The notes under the pieces were generated by a model, which did not search any database, was not told the origin of the DNA, and worked only from the letters and a program-made list of their open reading frames with translations. The position numbers and the translations under genes were made by a program. DNA of 64,000 nt from Pseudomonas sp. PD9R (GTDB lineage: Bacteria; Pseudomonadota; Gammaproteobacteria; Pseudomonadales; Pseudomonadaceae), in contig NZ_JAHTMR010000016.1 in assembly GCF_019200975.1 (NCBI RefSeq), positions 62,006 to 126,005 of the forward strand. The letters run 5' to 3'. This document shows, piece after piece, positions 24,267 through 35,309 of this stretch. The first letter of the stretch is position 1. Each line of letters starts with the position of its first letter.

Positions 24267-26186
24267 TTAAACGTCAGCAGCCGGGCCGCCGATAGGTGTT
24301 TGCGGACGCTCATCCTGCACTACCGGAGGTGTTCCGGAAGTGCCGGTGCCACCCGACCAGTCGCGAGGCTCGCGAGGTGGGCGTCCCGCCATGATGTCGT
24401 CGATTTGCTCGGCATCAATCGTTTCGTACTTCATCAAGGCATCAGCCATGGCGTCGAGCTTGTCGCGATTATCCGTGAGGATCTGCTTCGCCGTGCCGTA
24501 GCACTGATCAATGATACTGCGCACTTCGGAGTCGATCAGCTTGGCTGTTTCGCCGGAGAAGCTTGCACTCTGACCACCACCGCCACGACCGAGGAACACT
24601 TCACCTTCCTCTTCGGCATACATCAGCGGACCGAGTTTTTCCGACAAGCCCCACTTGGTCACCATGTTTCGCGCAATCTGGCTGGCACGCATGATGTCGT
24701 TGGAAGCACCTGTGGTAACGCCATCGAAGCCAAGGGTCATTTCTTCAGCGATACGACCGCCGTACAGCGAACAGATCTGACTGATCAATGCGCGCTTGGA
24801 CAGGCTGTAGCGATCTTCTTCCGGCAGGAACATGGTCACACCCAGCGCACGACCGCGAGGGATAATCGAGACTTTGTACACCGGATCATGCTCAGGCACG
24901 ACGCGGCCAACAATGGCATGGCCCGCTTCGTGATATGCAGTGTTCTGCTTTTCTTTTTCGGACATGACCATGGATTTGCGCTCGGCACCCATCATGATCT
25001 TGTCTTTTGCCAGTTCGAACTCTTTCATCTCGACGATGCGTTTGCCGGCACGGGCGGCGAACAACGACGCTTCGTTCACCAGGTTAGCCAGGTCAGCACC
25101 GGAGAAACCAGGGGTACCACGAGCAATCACGGCCGGAGCAACGTCGTCACCCATTGGCACTTTGCGCATGTGGACCTTGAGAATCTGCTCGCGACCACGG
25201 ATATCCGGCAGACCAACCACAACCTGACGATCGAAACGACCCGGACGCAGCAGCGCAGGGTCCAGTACATCAGGACGGTTGGTTGCAGCAATCACGATGA
25301 TGCCGTCATTCATTTCGAAGCCGTCCATCTCTACCAGCAACTGGTTGAGAGTCTGCTCGCGCTCGTCGTGACCACCGCCCATACCGGCACCGCGGTGGCG
25401 ACCGACGGCGTCAATTTCATCGATAAAGATGATGCATGGAGCGTGTTTCTTGGCCTGTTCGAACATATCGCGAACACGGCTCGCACCGACGCCGACGAAC
25501 ATCTCGACGAAATCGGAACCGGAAATGGTGAAGAAAGGCACTTTGGCTTCGCCGGCAATTGCCTTGGCCAGCAAGGTTTTACCGGTACCCGGTGGCCCCA
25601 CCATCAGCACGCCGCGCGGAATACGACCACCCAGGCGCTGGAACTTGCCCGGATCACGCAGGAACTCGACCAGCTCCCCGACTTCTTCCTTGGCTTCGTC
25701 GCAACCGGCAACGTCAGCCAGGGTGGTTTTCACCTGATCTTCAGACAGCAGGCGCGCCTTGCTCTTGCCGAAACTCATCGGCCCGCCCTTGCCTCCGGCG
25801 CCGCCCTGCATCTGCCGCATGAAGAACATGAACACGGCAATGATGACCAGAATCGGGAAGCTTGCGACCAGGAGTTGAGTCCAGATGCTTTGCTGCTCAG
25901 GCTGCTTGCCTTCGACCACGACGTGGTTATCCACCAGGTCGCCGATCAGGCCATTGTCCTGGATTGCCGGACGAATGGTCTTGAAGCTATCGCCATCGTT
26001 GCGCTTGCCGGTAATCACGTAGCCATCAACTGCCACGCGCTCGACCTTGCCATCCTTGACCTGCTGGATGAAGTCGGAATAGTTGAGGGTCTGCGGCTCG
26101 TTAGGGCTGGAGAAGTTGTTCATCACCGTCACCAGGACAGCCGCGATGATCAACCACAGGATCAGATTCTTTGCCATATCGTTCAA
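24267..26186 (-). CDS. ftsH: ATP-dependent zinc metalloprotease FtsH
   Basis: Membrane AAA+ protease that degrades LpxC, sigma-32 and damaged membrane proteins. 639 residues from TTG at 26186, or 636 from ATG at 26177. GAGGG lies 7 bases before the TTG but 16 before the ATG, which favours the TTG. It has an N-terminal membrane helix (about 7-24), a periplasmic domain to about 105, a second helix (FPILVIIAVFMFFM), the AAA domain with Walker A GPPGTGKT near 196 and Walker B IIFIDEIDAVG near 250, and the protease motif HEAGH near 418. Followed by folP. Confidence 0.97.
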   Translation of the reverse strand: MNDMAKNLILWLIIAAVLVTVMNNFSSPNEPQTLNYSDFIQQVKDGKVERVAVDGYVITGKRNDGDSFKTIRPAIQDNGLIGDLVDNHVVVEGKQPEQQSIWTQLLVASFPILVIIAVFMFFMRQMQGGAGGKGGPMSFGKSKARLLSEDQVKTTLADVAGCDEAKEEVGELVEFLRDPGKFQRLGGRIPRGVLMVGPPGTGKTLLAKAIAGEAKVPFFTISGSDFVEMFVGVGASRVRDMFEQAKKHAPCIIFIDEIDAVGRHRGAGMGGGHDEREQTLNQLLVEMDGFEMNDGIIVIAATNRPDVLDPALLRPGRFDRQVVVGLPDIRGREQILKVHMRKVPMGDDVAPAVIARGTPGFSGADLANLVNEASLFAARAGKRIVEMKEFELAKDKIMMGAERKSMVMSEKEKQNTAYHEAGHAIVGRVVPEHDPVYKVSIIPRGRALGVTMFLPEEDRYSLSKRALISQICSLYGGRIAEEMTLGFDGVTTGASNDIMRASQIARNMVTKWGLSEKLGPLMYAEEEGEVFLGRGGGGQSASFSGETAKLIDSEVRSIIDQCYGTAKQILTDNRDKLDAMADALMKYETIDAEQIDDIMAGRPPREPRDWSGGTGTSGTPPVVQDERPQTPIGGPAADV

Positions 26187-26379
26187 TTAACTACCCTCTG
26201 AAGCAAGCTCCGCTAATGGCGCGCGCTTCGCATGATATTCACCGGCCTAACTTACTACATTACCTACAACTCTGGCAGGCGCCGTCTGTAACCCTTTGTG
26301 AAACACTTCCTACACAATATTCGCTATTTCTTACAGGGCGAAATACGAAAATCCTATCGCCCCGCAAGAAAACCGCATT

Positions 26380-27009
26380 TTATTCACTACGGCCGCGGTA
26401 ACCCCAAGCCAGCATGTATTGCTCGCGAGAACTGCCACGGGAAGAGTCCGGCTTGATCATCTGGACCTTGTCGAATTTCTGACGAGCGTCCTTCACGTAA
26501 GCATCGAACCCTTCGCCCTGAAAAACCTTGATCACGAAATTACCACCCGGCTTGAGTATCCGAGCCGCCAGATCAAGCGCCAGCTCGCAAAGAAACATGG
26601 CTTTTGGCATGTCCACTTCAGGCGTACCACTCATATTGGGGGCCATATCGGAAATCACAAGGTCCACCTGCGAATTACCCACGGCCTCAAGGATCTGGGC
26701 GAGCACTTCGTCCCGGGTAAAGTCACCCTGGATGAAAGTCACGTCCGGAATGCTGTCCATTTCCAGGATGTCCGAGGCGATCAGACGACCCTGACCACCG
26801 ATCAGCCGGCTGGTGACCTGCGACCAGCCACCAGGCGCCGCACCCAGGTCGACAACGCTCATACCAGGACGGATCAGCTTGTATTTCTCCTGGACCTCCA
26901 GAAGTTTGTAACTCGCACGCGAGCGGTAGCCATCCTTCTGCGCCTGCTTCACATAGGGATCGTTGACATGTCTTTTCAGCCAACCAAGGCTTGTCTTGGA
27001 ACGCGCCAT
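26380..27009 (-). CDS. rlmE: 23S rRNA (uridine-2552-2'-O)-methyltransferase
   Basis: SAM-dependent methyltransferase (FtsJ/RrmJ) acting on U2552 of 23S rRNA in 50S assembly. 209 residues. SAM motif VVDLGAAPGGWSQV at about 50-63, VDLVISDMAPNMSG near 115-130 and NFVIKVFQGEG near 160-170, containing the expected K-D-K-E catalytic residues. Upstream of ftsH, the standard pairing; the 193-bp gap between them holds no strong hairpin. Divergent from yhbY. Confidence 0.96.
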   Translation of the reverse strand: MARSKTSLGWLKRHVNDPYVKQAQKDGYRSRASYKLLEVQEKYKLIRPGMSVVDLGAAPGGWSQVTSRLIGGQGRLIASDILEMDSIPDVTFIQGDFTRDEVLAQILEAVGNSQVDLVISDMAPNMSGTPEVDMPKAMFLCELALDLAARILKPGGNFVIKVFQGEGFDAYVKDARQKFDKVQMIKPDSSRGSSREQYMLAWGYRGRSE

Positions 27010-27064
27010 TGGGCACCTCGATGATAAGGGTCGTGATTAATTGGGCGGATCCACGAGCCCTCGG

Positions 27065-27085
27065 GTAAAATGGCCGCCATTTTAC
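27065..27085. promoter_or_regulatory. Perfect 21-bp inverted repeat in the rlmE/yhbY divergent promoter region
   Basis: GTAAAATGGC-C-GCCATTTTAC, an exact palindrome around one base, in the 101-bp gap between two divergent genes. Each arm contains TAAAAT, a plausible -10 for each direction. It could be a shared operator, or a symmetric overlapping promoter pair. Confidence 0.5.
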
Positions 27086-27110
27086 AGAATCCAGACGAAA
27101 GGGTCAGATT

Positions 27111-27419
27111 ATGCCGCTCACTCAAGAGCAGAAGAAACAGTACAAATCCATCGGCCACCATCTGAAACCAGTTTTGATTGTGGCGGACAACGGTTTGACT
27201 GAAGGTGTGTTAGCCGAACTTGAACGCGCTTTGGCGGATCACGAGCTGATCAAAATCAAGCTCAACATCCTCGATCGCGAGTCGCGCCTGGCGTCCATTG
27301 CAGAACTGTGCAAGGTTGGCAAAGCGGACCTGGTTCAGGTCATCGGCAAGATGGCACTGATTTACCGCAAGAACTTCAGCGTCAACAAGCAGCTGTCGAA
27401 CGTCCATCGTTTCAAGTGA
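27111..27419 (+). CDS. yhbY: Ribosome assembly RNA-binding protein YhbY (CRM domain)
   Basis: 102-residue CRM-domain protein that binds pre-50S particles. The motif LKPVLIVADNGLTEGVLAEL (residues 18-37), and HELIKIKLNILDRESRL then VGKADLVQVIGKMALIYRK with the GK(A/G)DLVQ region fit the family. A stand-alone CRM domain filling the whole protein. Divergent from rlmE, another 50S assembly factor. Confidence 0.93.
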   Translation: MPLTQEQKKQYKSIGHHLKPVLIVADNGLTEGVLAELERALADHELIKIKLNILDRESRLASIAELCKVGKADLVQVIGKMALIYRKNFSVNKQLSNVHRFK

Positions 27420-27428
27420 CGGCAAGGG

Positions 27429-27833
27429 TCAAGGGTGTGCTTCGCGCACCCTGCCACTCCATCCCGGCACTGGCTGCAACACCAGCACCAGCCCGGAAAA
27501 ACCCAGAACCAGATAACTGAACACCTGCCAGCGCTCCGCATCCGGCCAGACGATACGCACGACGAAGTACATCACACACGCGTACAGCGCCATCAACAGC
27601 AACTGCCCGCGAATATCGCGCCATAGACTGGCAAGGCCCTCGGCCTGAACCAGCACCAAAGCCTGAAAAACCACACACGCTGCGGCGAATCCCACCATCA
27701 GCGCATTCAGCATGCCTGCAATTTCATCGATCAGCAGCGGCGCCAGGCCAATTCGCCCCAGCACCGGCAGCAAACCGATATGTAACAACCACAGGCCACC
27801 GACCCATAACATCTGAGTCAGTTGCCAAAGCAT
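27429..27833 (-). CDS. DUF4149-type small membrane protein (PA4754-like)
   Basis: 134 residues from ATG at 27831-27833 (MLWQLTQMLWVGGLWLLHIG). Four hydrophobic segments (about 2-22, 38-60, 76-98 and 105-125) indicate an inner-membrane protein. The position between greA and yhbY matches P. aeruginosa PA4754. Function unknown. A longer in-frame start would place 24 basic residues in front and cross the greA stop region, so it was not used. Confidence 0.8.
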   Translation of the reverse strand: MLWQLTQMLWVGGLWLLHIGLLPVLGRIGLAPLLIDEIAGMLNALMVGFAAACVVFQALVLVQAEGLASLWRDIRGQLLLMALYACVMYFVVRIVWPDAERWQVFSYLVLGFSGLVLVLQPVPGWSGRVREAHP

Positions 27834-27861
27834 CGCGCCCGCACGAAGCGGGCGCCTGCTT

Positions 27862-28334
27862 TTAGATGTGACGAACTTCGACAATCTCGTACTCGATAAC
27901 GCCACCAGGCGTTTTCACAGCAACCACATCACCCTCTTCCTTGGCAATCAAGGCGCGGGCAAGTGGCGAACCGACAGAGATCTTGCCGAGTTTAAAGTCA
28001 GCCTCGTCCTCACCCACGATGTGATAAGTGACGCGCTCATCAGTCTCGACGTTGGCGATTTCAACGGTCGTGCCGAAAATCACTTTACCGGTGTGAGGAA
28101 TAGTCGTGACATCAATAACGACCTGATTCTGAATCCGGCCTTCGATGTCACGGATCCGCGCCTCGACCATGCCTTGCTGCTCACGAGCAGCGTGGTATTC
28201 GGCGTTTTCCTTCAAGTCACCCAACTCGCGGGCCGTACCGATATCCTGGCTGAGCTTCGGACGTACGACCTTGGTCAGGTGAGCGTGCTCCTCTTCCAGG
28301 GCTTTGGCGCCCTGGACGGTCATTGGGTATTTGA

Positions 28335-28338
<4 letters not shown>
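27862..28338 (-). CDS. greA: Transcription elongation factor GreA
   Basis: Stimulates transcript cleavage by backtracked RNA polymerase. 158 residues: an N-terminal coiled coil (about 8-75) with the acidic tip DLKENAEYHAAREQQ near 41-55, and a C-terminal FKBP-like domain (VGSPLARALIAKEEGDVVAV). Its ATG overlaps the carB stop by 4 bp (ATGA), so carA-carB-greA is a translationally coupled run. Confidence 0.97.
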
Positions 28339-31556
<3,218 letters not shown>

Positions 31557-31615
31557 GGGTTTGTCACTCAAATCCGCAGGTCAGTCGGCAAGCCGTCTTG
31601 TTCAATCTCTGAAGA

Positions 31616-31651
31616 CTTGAGGGGGCCGCCGTTGTCGGGACCACCCTCAAG
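31616..31651 (-). terminator. Imperfect stem-loop between carA and carB
   Basis: CTTGAGGG at one end pairs with CCCTCAAG at the other around a GC-rich, partly pairing interior. No T run follows, so it is more likely an RNA-processing or attenuating structure than a full terminator. Confidence 0.35.
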
Positions 31652-31674
31652 CTTTGCAACATCAAGGCGAGCGA

Positions 31675-32811
31675 TCAGCGTCGCTTGGCCATCTCGTTGA
31701 TGAAGCGATCAAACAATGGCGCTACGTCGTTCGGGCCAGGGCTGGCTTCAGGGTGACCCTGGAAGCTGAAGGCGCTCTTGTCGGTACGCTCGATACCTTG
31801 CAAGGTGCCATCGAACAGCGATTTGTGGATCGCACGAACATTGGCTGGCAGCGTTGTTTCATCTACCGCGAAACCGTGGTTCTGGCTGGTGATCATCACA
31901 ACGCCGGTGTCCAGATCCTGCACCGGGTGGTTGGCACCGTGGTGGCCGTGACCCATTTTCAGGGTCTTGGCGCCGGAGGCCAGGGCCAGCAGCTGGTGAC
32001 CGAGGCAGATACCGAAGACCGGAATCTCGGTTTCCAGGACATCCTTGATCGCCTGGATCGCGTAGTCGCAAGGCTCCGGATCGCCAGGGCCGTTGGACAG
32101 GAACACGCCGTCCGGCTTCATCGCCAACACATCAGCAGCAGGCGTCTGGGCAGGCACCACGGTCACGCGGCAACCGCGCTCGACCAACATGCGCAGGATG
32201 TTCACTTTGACGCCGTAGTCGTAGGCAACCACGTGGTACGGCAGCTCGGACGCATCGATAGTCGCATGACTGTCGGTTTTCAGATCCCAGACTGTCGAAC
32301 GCCATTCGTAGGTGTCTTTGGTGCTGACGACTTTCGCCAGGTCCATGCCTTTCAAACCAGGGAAACCCTGGGCGGCAGCGATGGCGGCTTCTTCGGAGAT
32401 GTTGTCACCGGCCATGATGCAGCCGTTCTGCGCGCCTTTCTCACGCAGGATGCGCGTCAGGCGGCGAGTGTCGATACCGGCGATTGCCACAACGTTGTTG
32501 GCTTTCAGGTAGTCGGACAAAGACATCGTATTACGCCAGTTGCTCGCAACCAGTGGCAGGTCACGGATGACCAGGCCAGCGGACCATACGCGGTTCGACT
32601 CGGCGTCTTCCGGCGTGGTGCCAGTGTTGCCGATGTGCGGGTAAGTCAGGGTAACGATCTGTTGGGCGTAGGAAGGATCAGTAAGGATTTCCTGATAGCC
32701 GGTCATTGCGGTGTTGAACACCACCTCACCAACGGTTTGACCGTCGGCTCCAATGGCTTCGCCGCGAAAAATGCTGCCATCAGCAAGGGCGAGTATGGCT
32801 GGCTTAGTCAA
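31675..32811 (-). CDS. carA: Carbamoyl-phosphate synthase small subunit (glutaminase)
   Basis: Class I glutamine amidotransferase that feeds ammonia to CarB. 378 residues. Nucleophile Cys in VFGICLGHQLLALASG near residue 269, SNGPGDPEPC near 240 and the C-terminal SFQGHPEASPGP with catalytic His/Glu near 352. The start is TTG at 32809-32811, with GGGAGG 5 bases upstream; this rare start is also used in the P. aeruginosa and P. stutzeri genes. The dapB terminators lie just upstream, so carA has its own promoter in the 45-bp gap. Confidence 0.97.
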   Translation of the reverse strand: MTKPAILALADGSIFRGEAIGADGQTVGEVVFNTAMTGYQEILTDPSYAQQIVTLTYPHIGNTGTTPEDAESNRVWSAGLVIRDLPLVASNWRNTMSLSDYLKANNVVAIAGIDTRRLTRILREKGAQNGCIMAGDNISEEAAIAAAQGFPGLKGMDLAKVVSTKDTYEWRSTVWDLKTDSHATIDASELPYHVVAYDYGVKVNILRMLVERGCRVTVVPAQTPAADVLAMKPDGVFLSNGPGDPEPCDYAIQAIKDVLETEIPVFGICLGHQLLALASGAKTLKMGHGHHGANHPVQDLDTGVVMITSQNHGFAVDETTLPANVRAIHKSLFDGTLQGIERTDKSAFSFQGHPEASPGPNDVAPLFDRFINEMAKRR

Positions 32812-32856
32812 GAAGACCTCCCGTAAATAAAGCCTGAAAGGGCGATCGCAGGCTGT

Positions 32857-32894
32857 AAAAAAGCGGAGTGACGTATGGACACGTCACCCCGCTT
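32857..32894 (-). terminator. Intrinsic terminator downstream of dapB
   Basis: On the minus strand AAGCGGGGTGACGTG pairs with TACGTCACTCCGCTT around a 4-base loop and is followed by TTTT. It ends only about 46 bp before the carA start. Confidence 0.8.
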
Positions 32895-33025
32895 CTTCAC
32901 TGAATTATTCTGCGCGCTTTTAGTGGACACACTAAAGCTGTAGCTTACAGAAAAAGGCATTTTTGGTCTACCGCCAATGAGCCCGAAAGGCCGGAGAATG
33001 CGACAGGTCGTCGCTTGGCGGAGCA

Positions 33026-33060
33026 AAATCGGGCTCAAACGGCATGTTTGAACCCGATTT
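33026..33060 (-). terminator. Hairpin immediately after dapB
   Basis: 15-bp stem AAATCGGGTTCAAAC/GTTTGAGCCCGATTT with one mismatch and a 5-base loop ATGCC, starting 11 bases after the dapB stop, followed by TTG. Together with the hairpin at 32857-32894 it makes a tandem terminator. Confidence 0.7.
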
Positions 33061-33070
33061 CGGGCGCATC

Positions 33071-33877
33071 TTAACGCAGATCGAGCACGTCTTGCATGTC
33101 GTAGAGGCCGGGCTCACGACCATCCAGCCACAACGCGGCACGCACCGCACCCTTGGCGAATGTCATGCGACTCGATGCCTTGTGCGTGATTTCCAGACGC
33201 TCACCTTCACAGGCGAACAGCACCGTGTGATCACCCACCACATCACCACCGCGAACAGTGGCAAAGCCGATGGTTTCACGCTCACGCACACCGGTGTGAC
33301 CTTCACGCCCGTAGACCGCGACCTTTTGCAGATCACGATCCAGCGCGCTGGCGATCACCTCACCCATGCGCAGGGCAGTACCAGAAGGCGCATCGATCTT
33401 GTGCCGATGGTGAGCCTCGATGATTTCGATATCCGCATCATCGCCCAACACTCGAGCTGCCATATCGAGCAATTTCAGCGACAGGTTCACACCCACGCTG
33501 AAGTTGGCAGCGAACACGATCGGAATGTCTTTGCCCGCCTCGGCCAGCAACTGCTTTTGCGCCGCATCCAGCCCTGTCGTGCCAATAACCATGGCCTTGC
33601 CCGCCTTGCGGCAGAACGCCAGGTTTTTCAACATGACTTCCGGCAAGGTGAAATCGATCAGTACATCGAACTCATCCGCCACCGCATCCAGATTTCCGGA
33701 CAACGGCACGCCGATTCGCCCCAGCGAAGCCAATTCACCGGCATCCACACCAATCAGCGTGCTACCAGGGCGGACGATGGCTGCCGTCAAACCGGTGAGC
33801 GGCGCGCGCTGCTGCACCGCCTCGATCAAAATCTTACCCATGCGCCCGGCAGCGCCCATCACAGCTATACGTCGCAT
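33071..33877 (-). CDS. dapB: 4-hydroxy-tetrahydrodipicolinate reductase
   Basis: NAD(P)H-dependent reductase of the lysine/diaminopimelate pathway. 268 residues. Nucleotide-binding AVMGAAGRMGK near residues 5-15, and the signature EAHHRHKIDAPSGTALRMGE near 155-174 with the catalytic His and Lys. It starts 9 bp after the dnaJ stop, in the usual dnaJ-dapB-carA order. Confidence 0.97.
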   Translation of the reverse strand: MRRIAVMGAAGRMGKILIEAVQQRAPLTGLTAAIVRPGSTLIGVDAGELASLGRIGVPLSGNLDAVADEFDVLIDFTLPEVMLKNLAFCRKAGKAMVIGTTGLDAAQKQLLAEAGKDIPIVFAANFSVGVNLSLKLLDMAARVLGDDADIEIIEAHHRHKIDAPSGTALRMGEVIASALDRDLQKVAVYGREGHTGVRERETIGFATVRGGDVVGDHTVLFACEGERLEITHKASSRMTFAKGAVRAALWLDGREPGLYDMQDVLDLR

Positions 33878-33886
33878 GACGACTCC

Positions 33887-35011
33887 TTACAGATCGCCGA
33901 AGAAGCGTTTCACGCCTTCGAACCAACCAGTGGTTTTCGGAGAATGGCTGTTGTCGTCCGCCAGCGAACTGCGGAACTCTTCAAGCATCTCACGCTGACG
34001 ACGGCTCAGGTTGACCGGGGTTTCGACCGCCACACGGCACATCAAGTCACCTGCACCACCACCGCGCACCGGCGCAACACCCTTCCCGCGAACACGGAAC
34101 TGCTTGCCCGTCTGGGTCCCTTCAGGGATTTTCAGTTTGACCCGACCATCAAGGGTCGGAATCTCCAGCTCGCCACCCAGCGCAGCATCGACAAAACTAA
34201 TGGGCACTTCGCAGAACAGGTGCTTGCCATCACGCTGGAAGATCGAGTGCTCGCGCACATTGATCACCACGTACAGGTCGCCAGTCGGGCCACCCTGAGC
34301 GCCAGCCTCGCCTTCGCCGGACAGGCGAATTCGGTCGCCGGTATCGACACCGGCCGGCACTTTCACCGACAGGGTTTTGTATTCTTCGACACGACCTTCA
34401 CCGTGGCAGGAATCGCACGGATCGGAAATGATCTTGCCCTGGCCATGGCAGCGTGGGCAGGTTTGCTGCACCGAGAAGAAGCCTTGCTGCATACGCACCT
34501 GACCGATACCGCCGCACGTCGGGCAAGTCACCGGAGAGGAGCCTTTCTTGGCACCAGAGCCATCGCACGGCTTGCAGTTGACCAGCGTCGGAACGCGGAT
34601 ATTCACGGTCGTGCCGCGCACCGCTTCTTCCAGATCCAACTCCAGGGTGTAGCGCAGGTCGCTGCCGCGCTGAGCGCCGCCACGGGAACCACCGCGACCG
34701 CCACCAAAGAAGTCACTGAAGACATCGCCAAAGATATCGGAGAAGTTCTGGCCGCCGAAACCGGCACCGCCGCCACCCATGCTCGGATCAACACCAGCAT
34801 GGCCGTACTGGTCGTACGCTGCGCGCTTGCTGGAATCGGACAGCACTTCGTAGGCCTCGTTGGCCTCCTTGAACATATCTTCCGACGCTTTGTCATCGGG
34901 ATTACGGTCCGGGTGATGCTTCATCGCCAGGCGACGGTAGGCCTTTTTCAGGTCCGCCTCGCTTGAGCCTCGCTCAACACCCAATACTTCGTAATAGTCA
35001 CGCTTTGCCAT
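33887..35011 (-). CDS. dnaJ: Chaperone DnaJ (Hsp40)
   Basis: Co-chaperone that stimulates DnaK ATPase and delivers clients. 374 residues from ATG at 35009-35011 (MAKRDYYEVLGVERGSSEAD). It has a J domain with HPD (KHHPDRNPDDKASEDMF near 31-47), a Gly/Phe-rich linker (about 75-110), four CxxCxGxG zinc-finger repeats (CKPCDGSG, CPTCGGIG, CPRCHGQG, CDSCHGEG at about 140-205) and the C-terminal substrate domains. 298 bp downstream of dnaK with a hairpin in between. Confidence 0.97.
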   Translation of the reverse strand: MAKRDYYEVLGVERGSSEADLKKAYRRLAMKHHPDRNPDDKASEDMFKEANEAYEVLSDSSKRAAYDQYGHAGVDPSMGGGGAGFGGQNFSDIFGDVFSDFFGGGRGGSRGGAQRGSDLRYTLELDLEEAVRGTTVNIRVPTLVNCKPCDGSGAKKGSSPVTCPTCGGIGQVRMQQGFFSVQQTCPRCHGQGKIISDPCDSCHGEGRVEEYKTLSVKVPAGVDTGDRIRLSGEGEAGAQGGPTGDLYVVINVREHSIFQRDGKHLFCEVPISFVDAALGGELEIPTLDGRVKLKIPEGTQTGKQFRVRGKGVAPVRGGGAGDLMCRVAVETPVNLSRRQREMLEEFRSSLADDNSHSPKTTGWFEGVKRFFGDL

Positions 35012-35235
35012 AATTCTTTTGCACTCTTGAGGACGTTCGGCAAACCTCTCCTGAGCCTCGCCAAACTCGTTGAGCCCCAATACAGGCCCGGACCCAACTC
35101 ACGTCAATTCAACGATCCTGGTCTTTGTTTCTATGTGGCACTTTCGGCTCGGAAAGCAGGAGCATTCCCGACCATGCCGGCAGCAGGCGAACGTTGTCGC
35201 ATGCTGTAAAAATTCGCTTACTCCAGACACGCCAA

Positions 35236-35255
35236 CGCGGGAGCAAGCTCCCGCG
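35236..35255. repeat. REP-like palindrome between dnaK and dnaJ
   Basis: CGCGGGAGC-AA-GCTCCCGCG, a 9-bp stem with minimal loop; this is a common pseudomonad REP core. The rest of the 298-bp gap shows no ORF I would support and no second sigma-32 site. Confidence 0.6.
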
Positions 35256-35309
35256 CGGCGACATCCTACCAGTCACCGCCTCAAGGCAGTCAACCGGCCG
35301 ACCAACAAC

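Noticed and set aside
33044..34966. 640-codon plus-strand open frame over dapB and dnaJ
   Set aside because: Crosses two well-supported genes on the other strand and the dapB terminator; no family features.
35012..35309. A third sigma-32 promoter in front of dnaJ
   Set aside because: No CTTGAA or CCCCAT pair with proper spacing is present on the minus strand.
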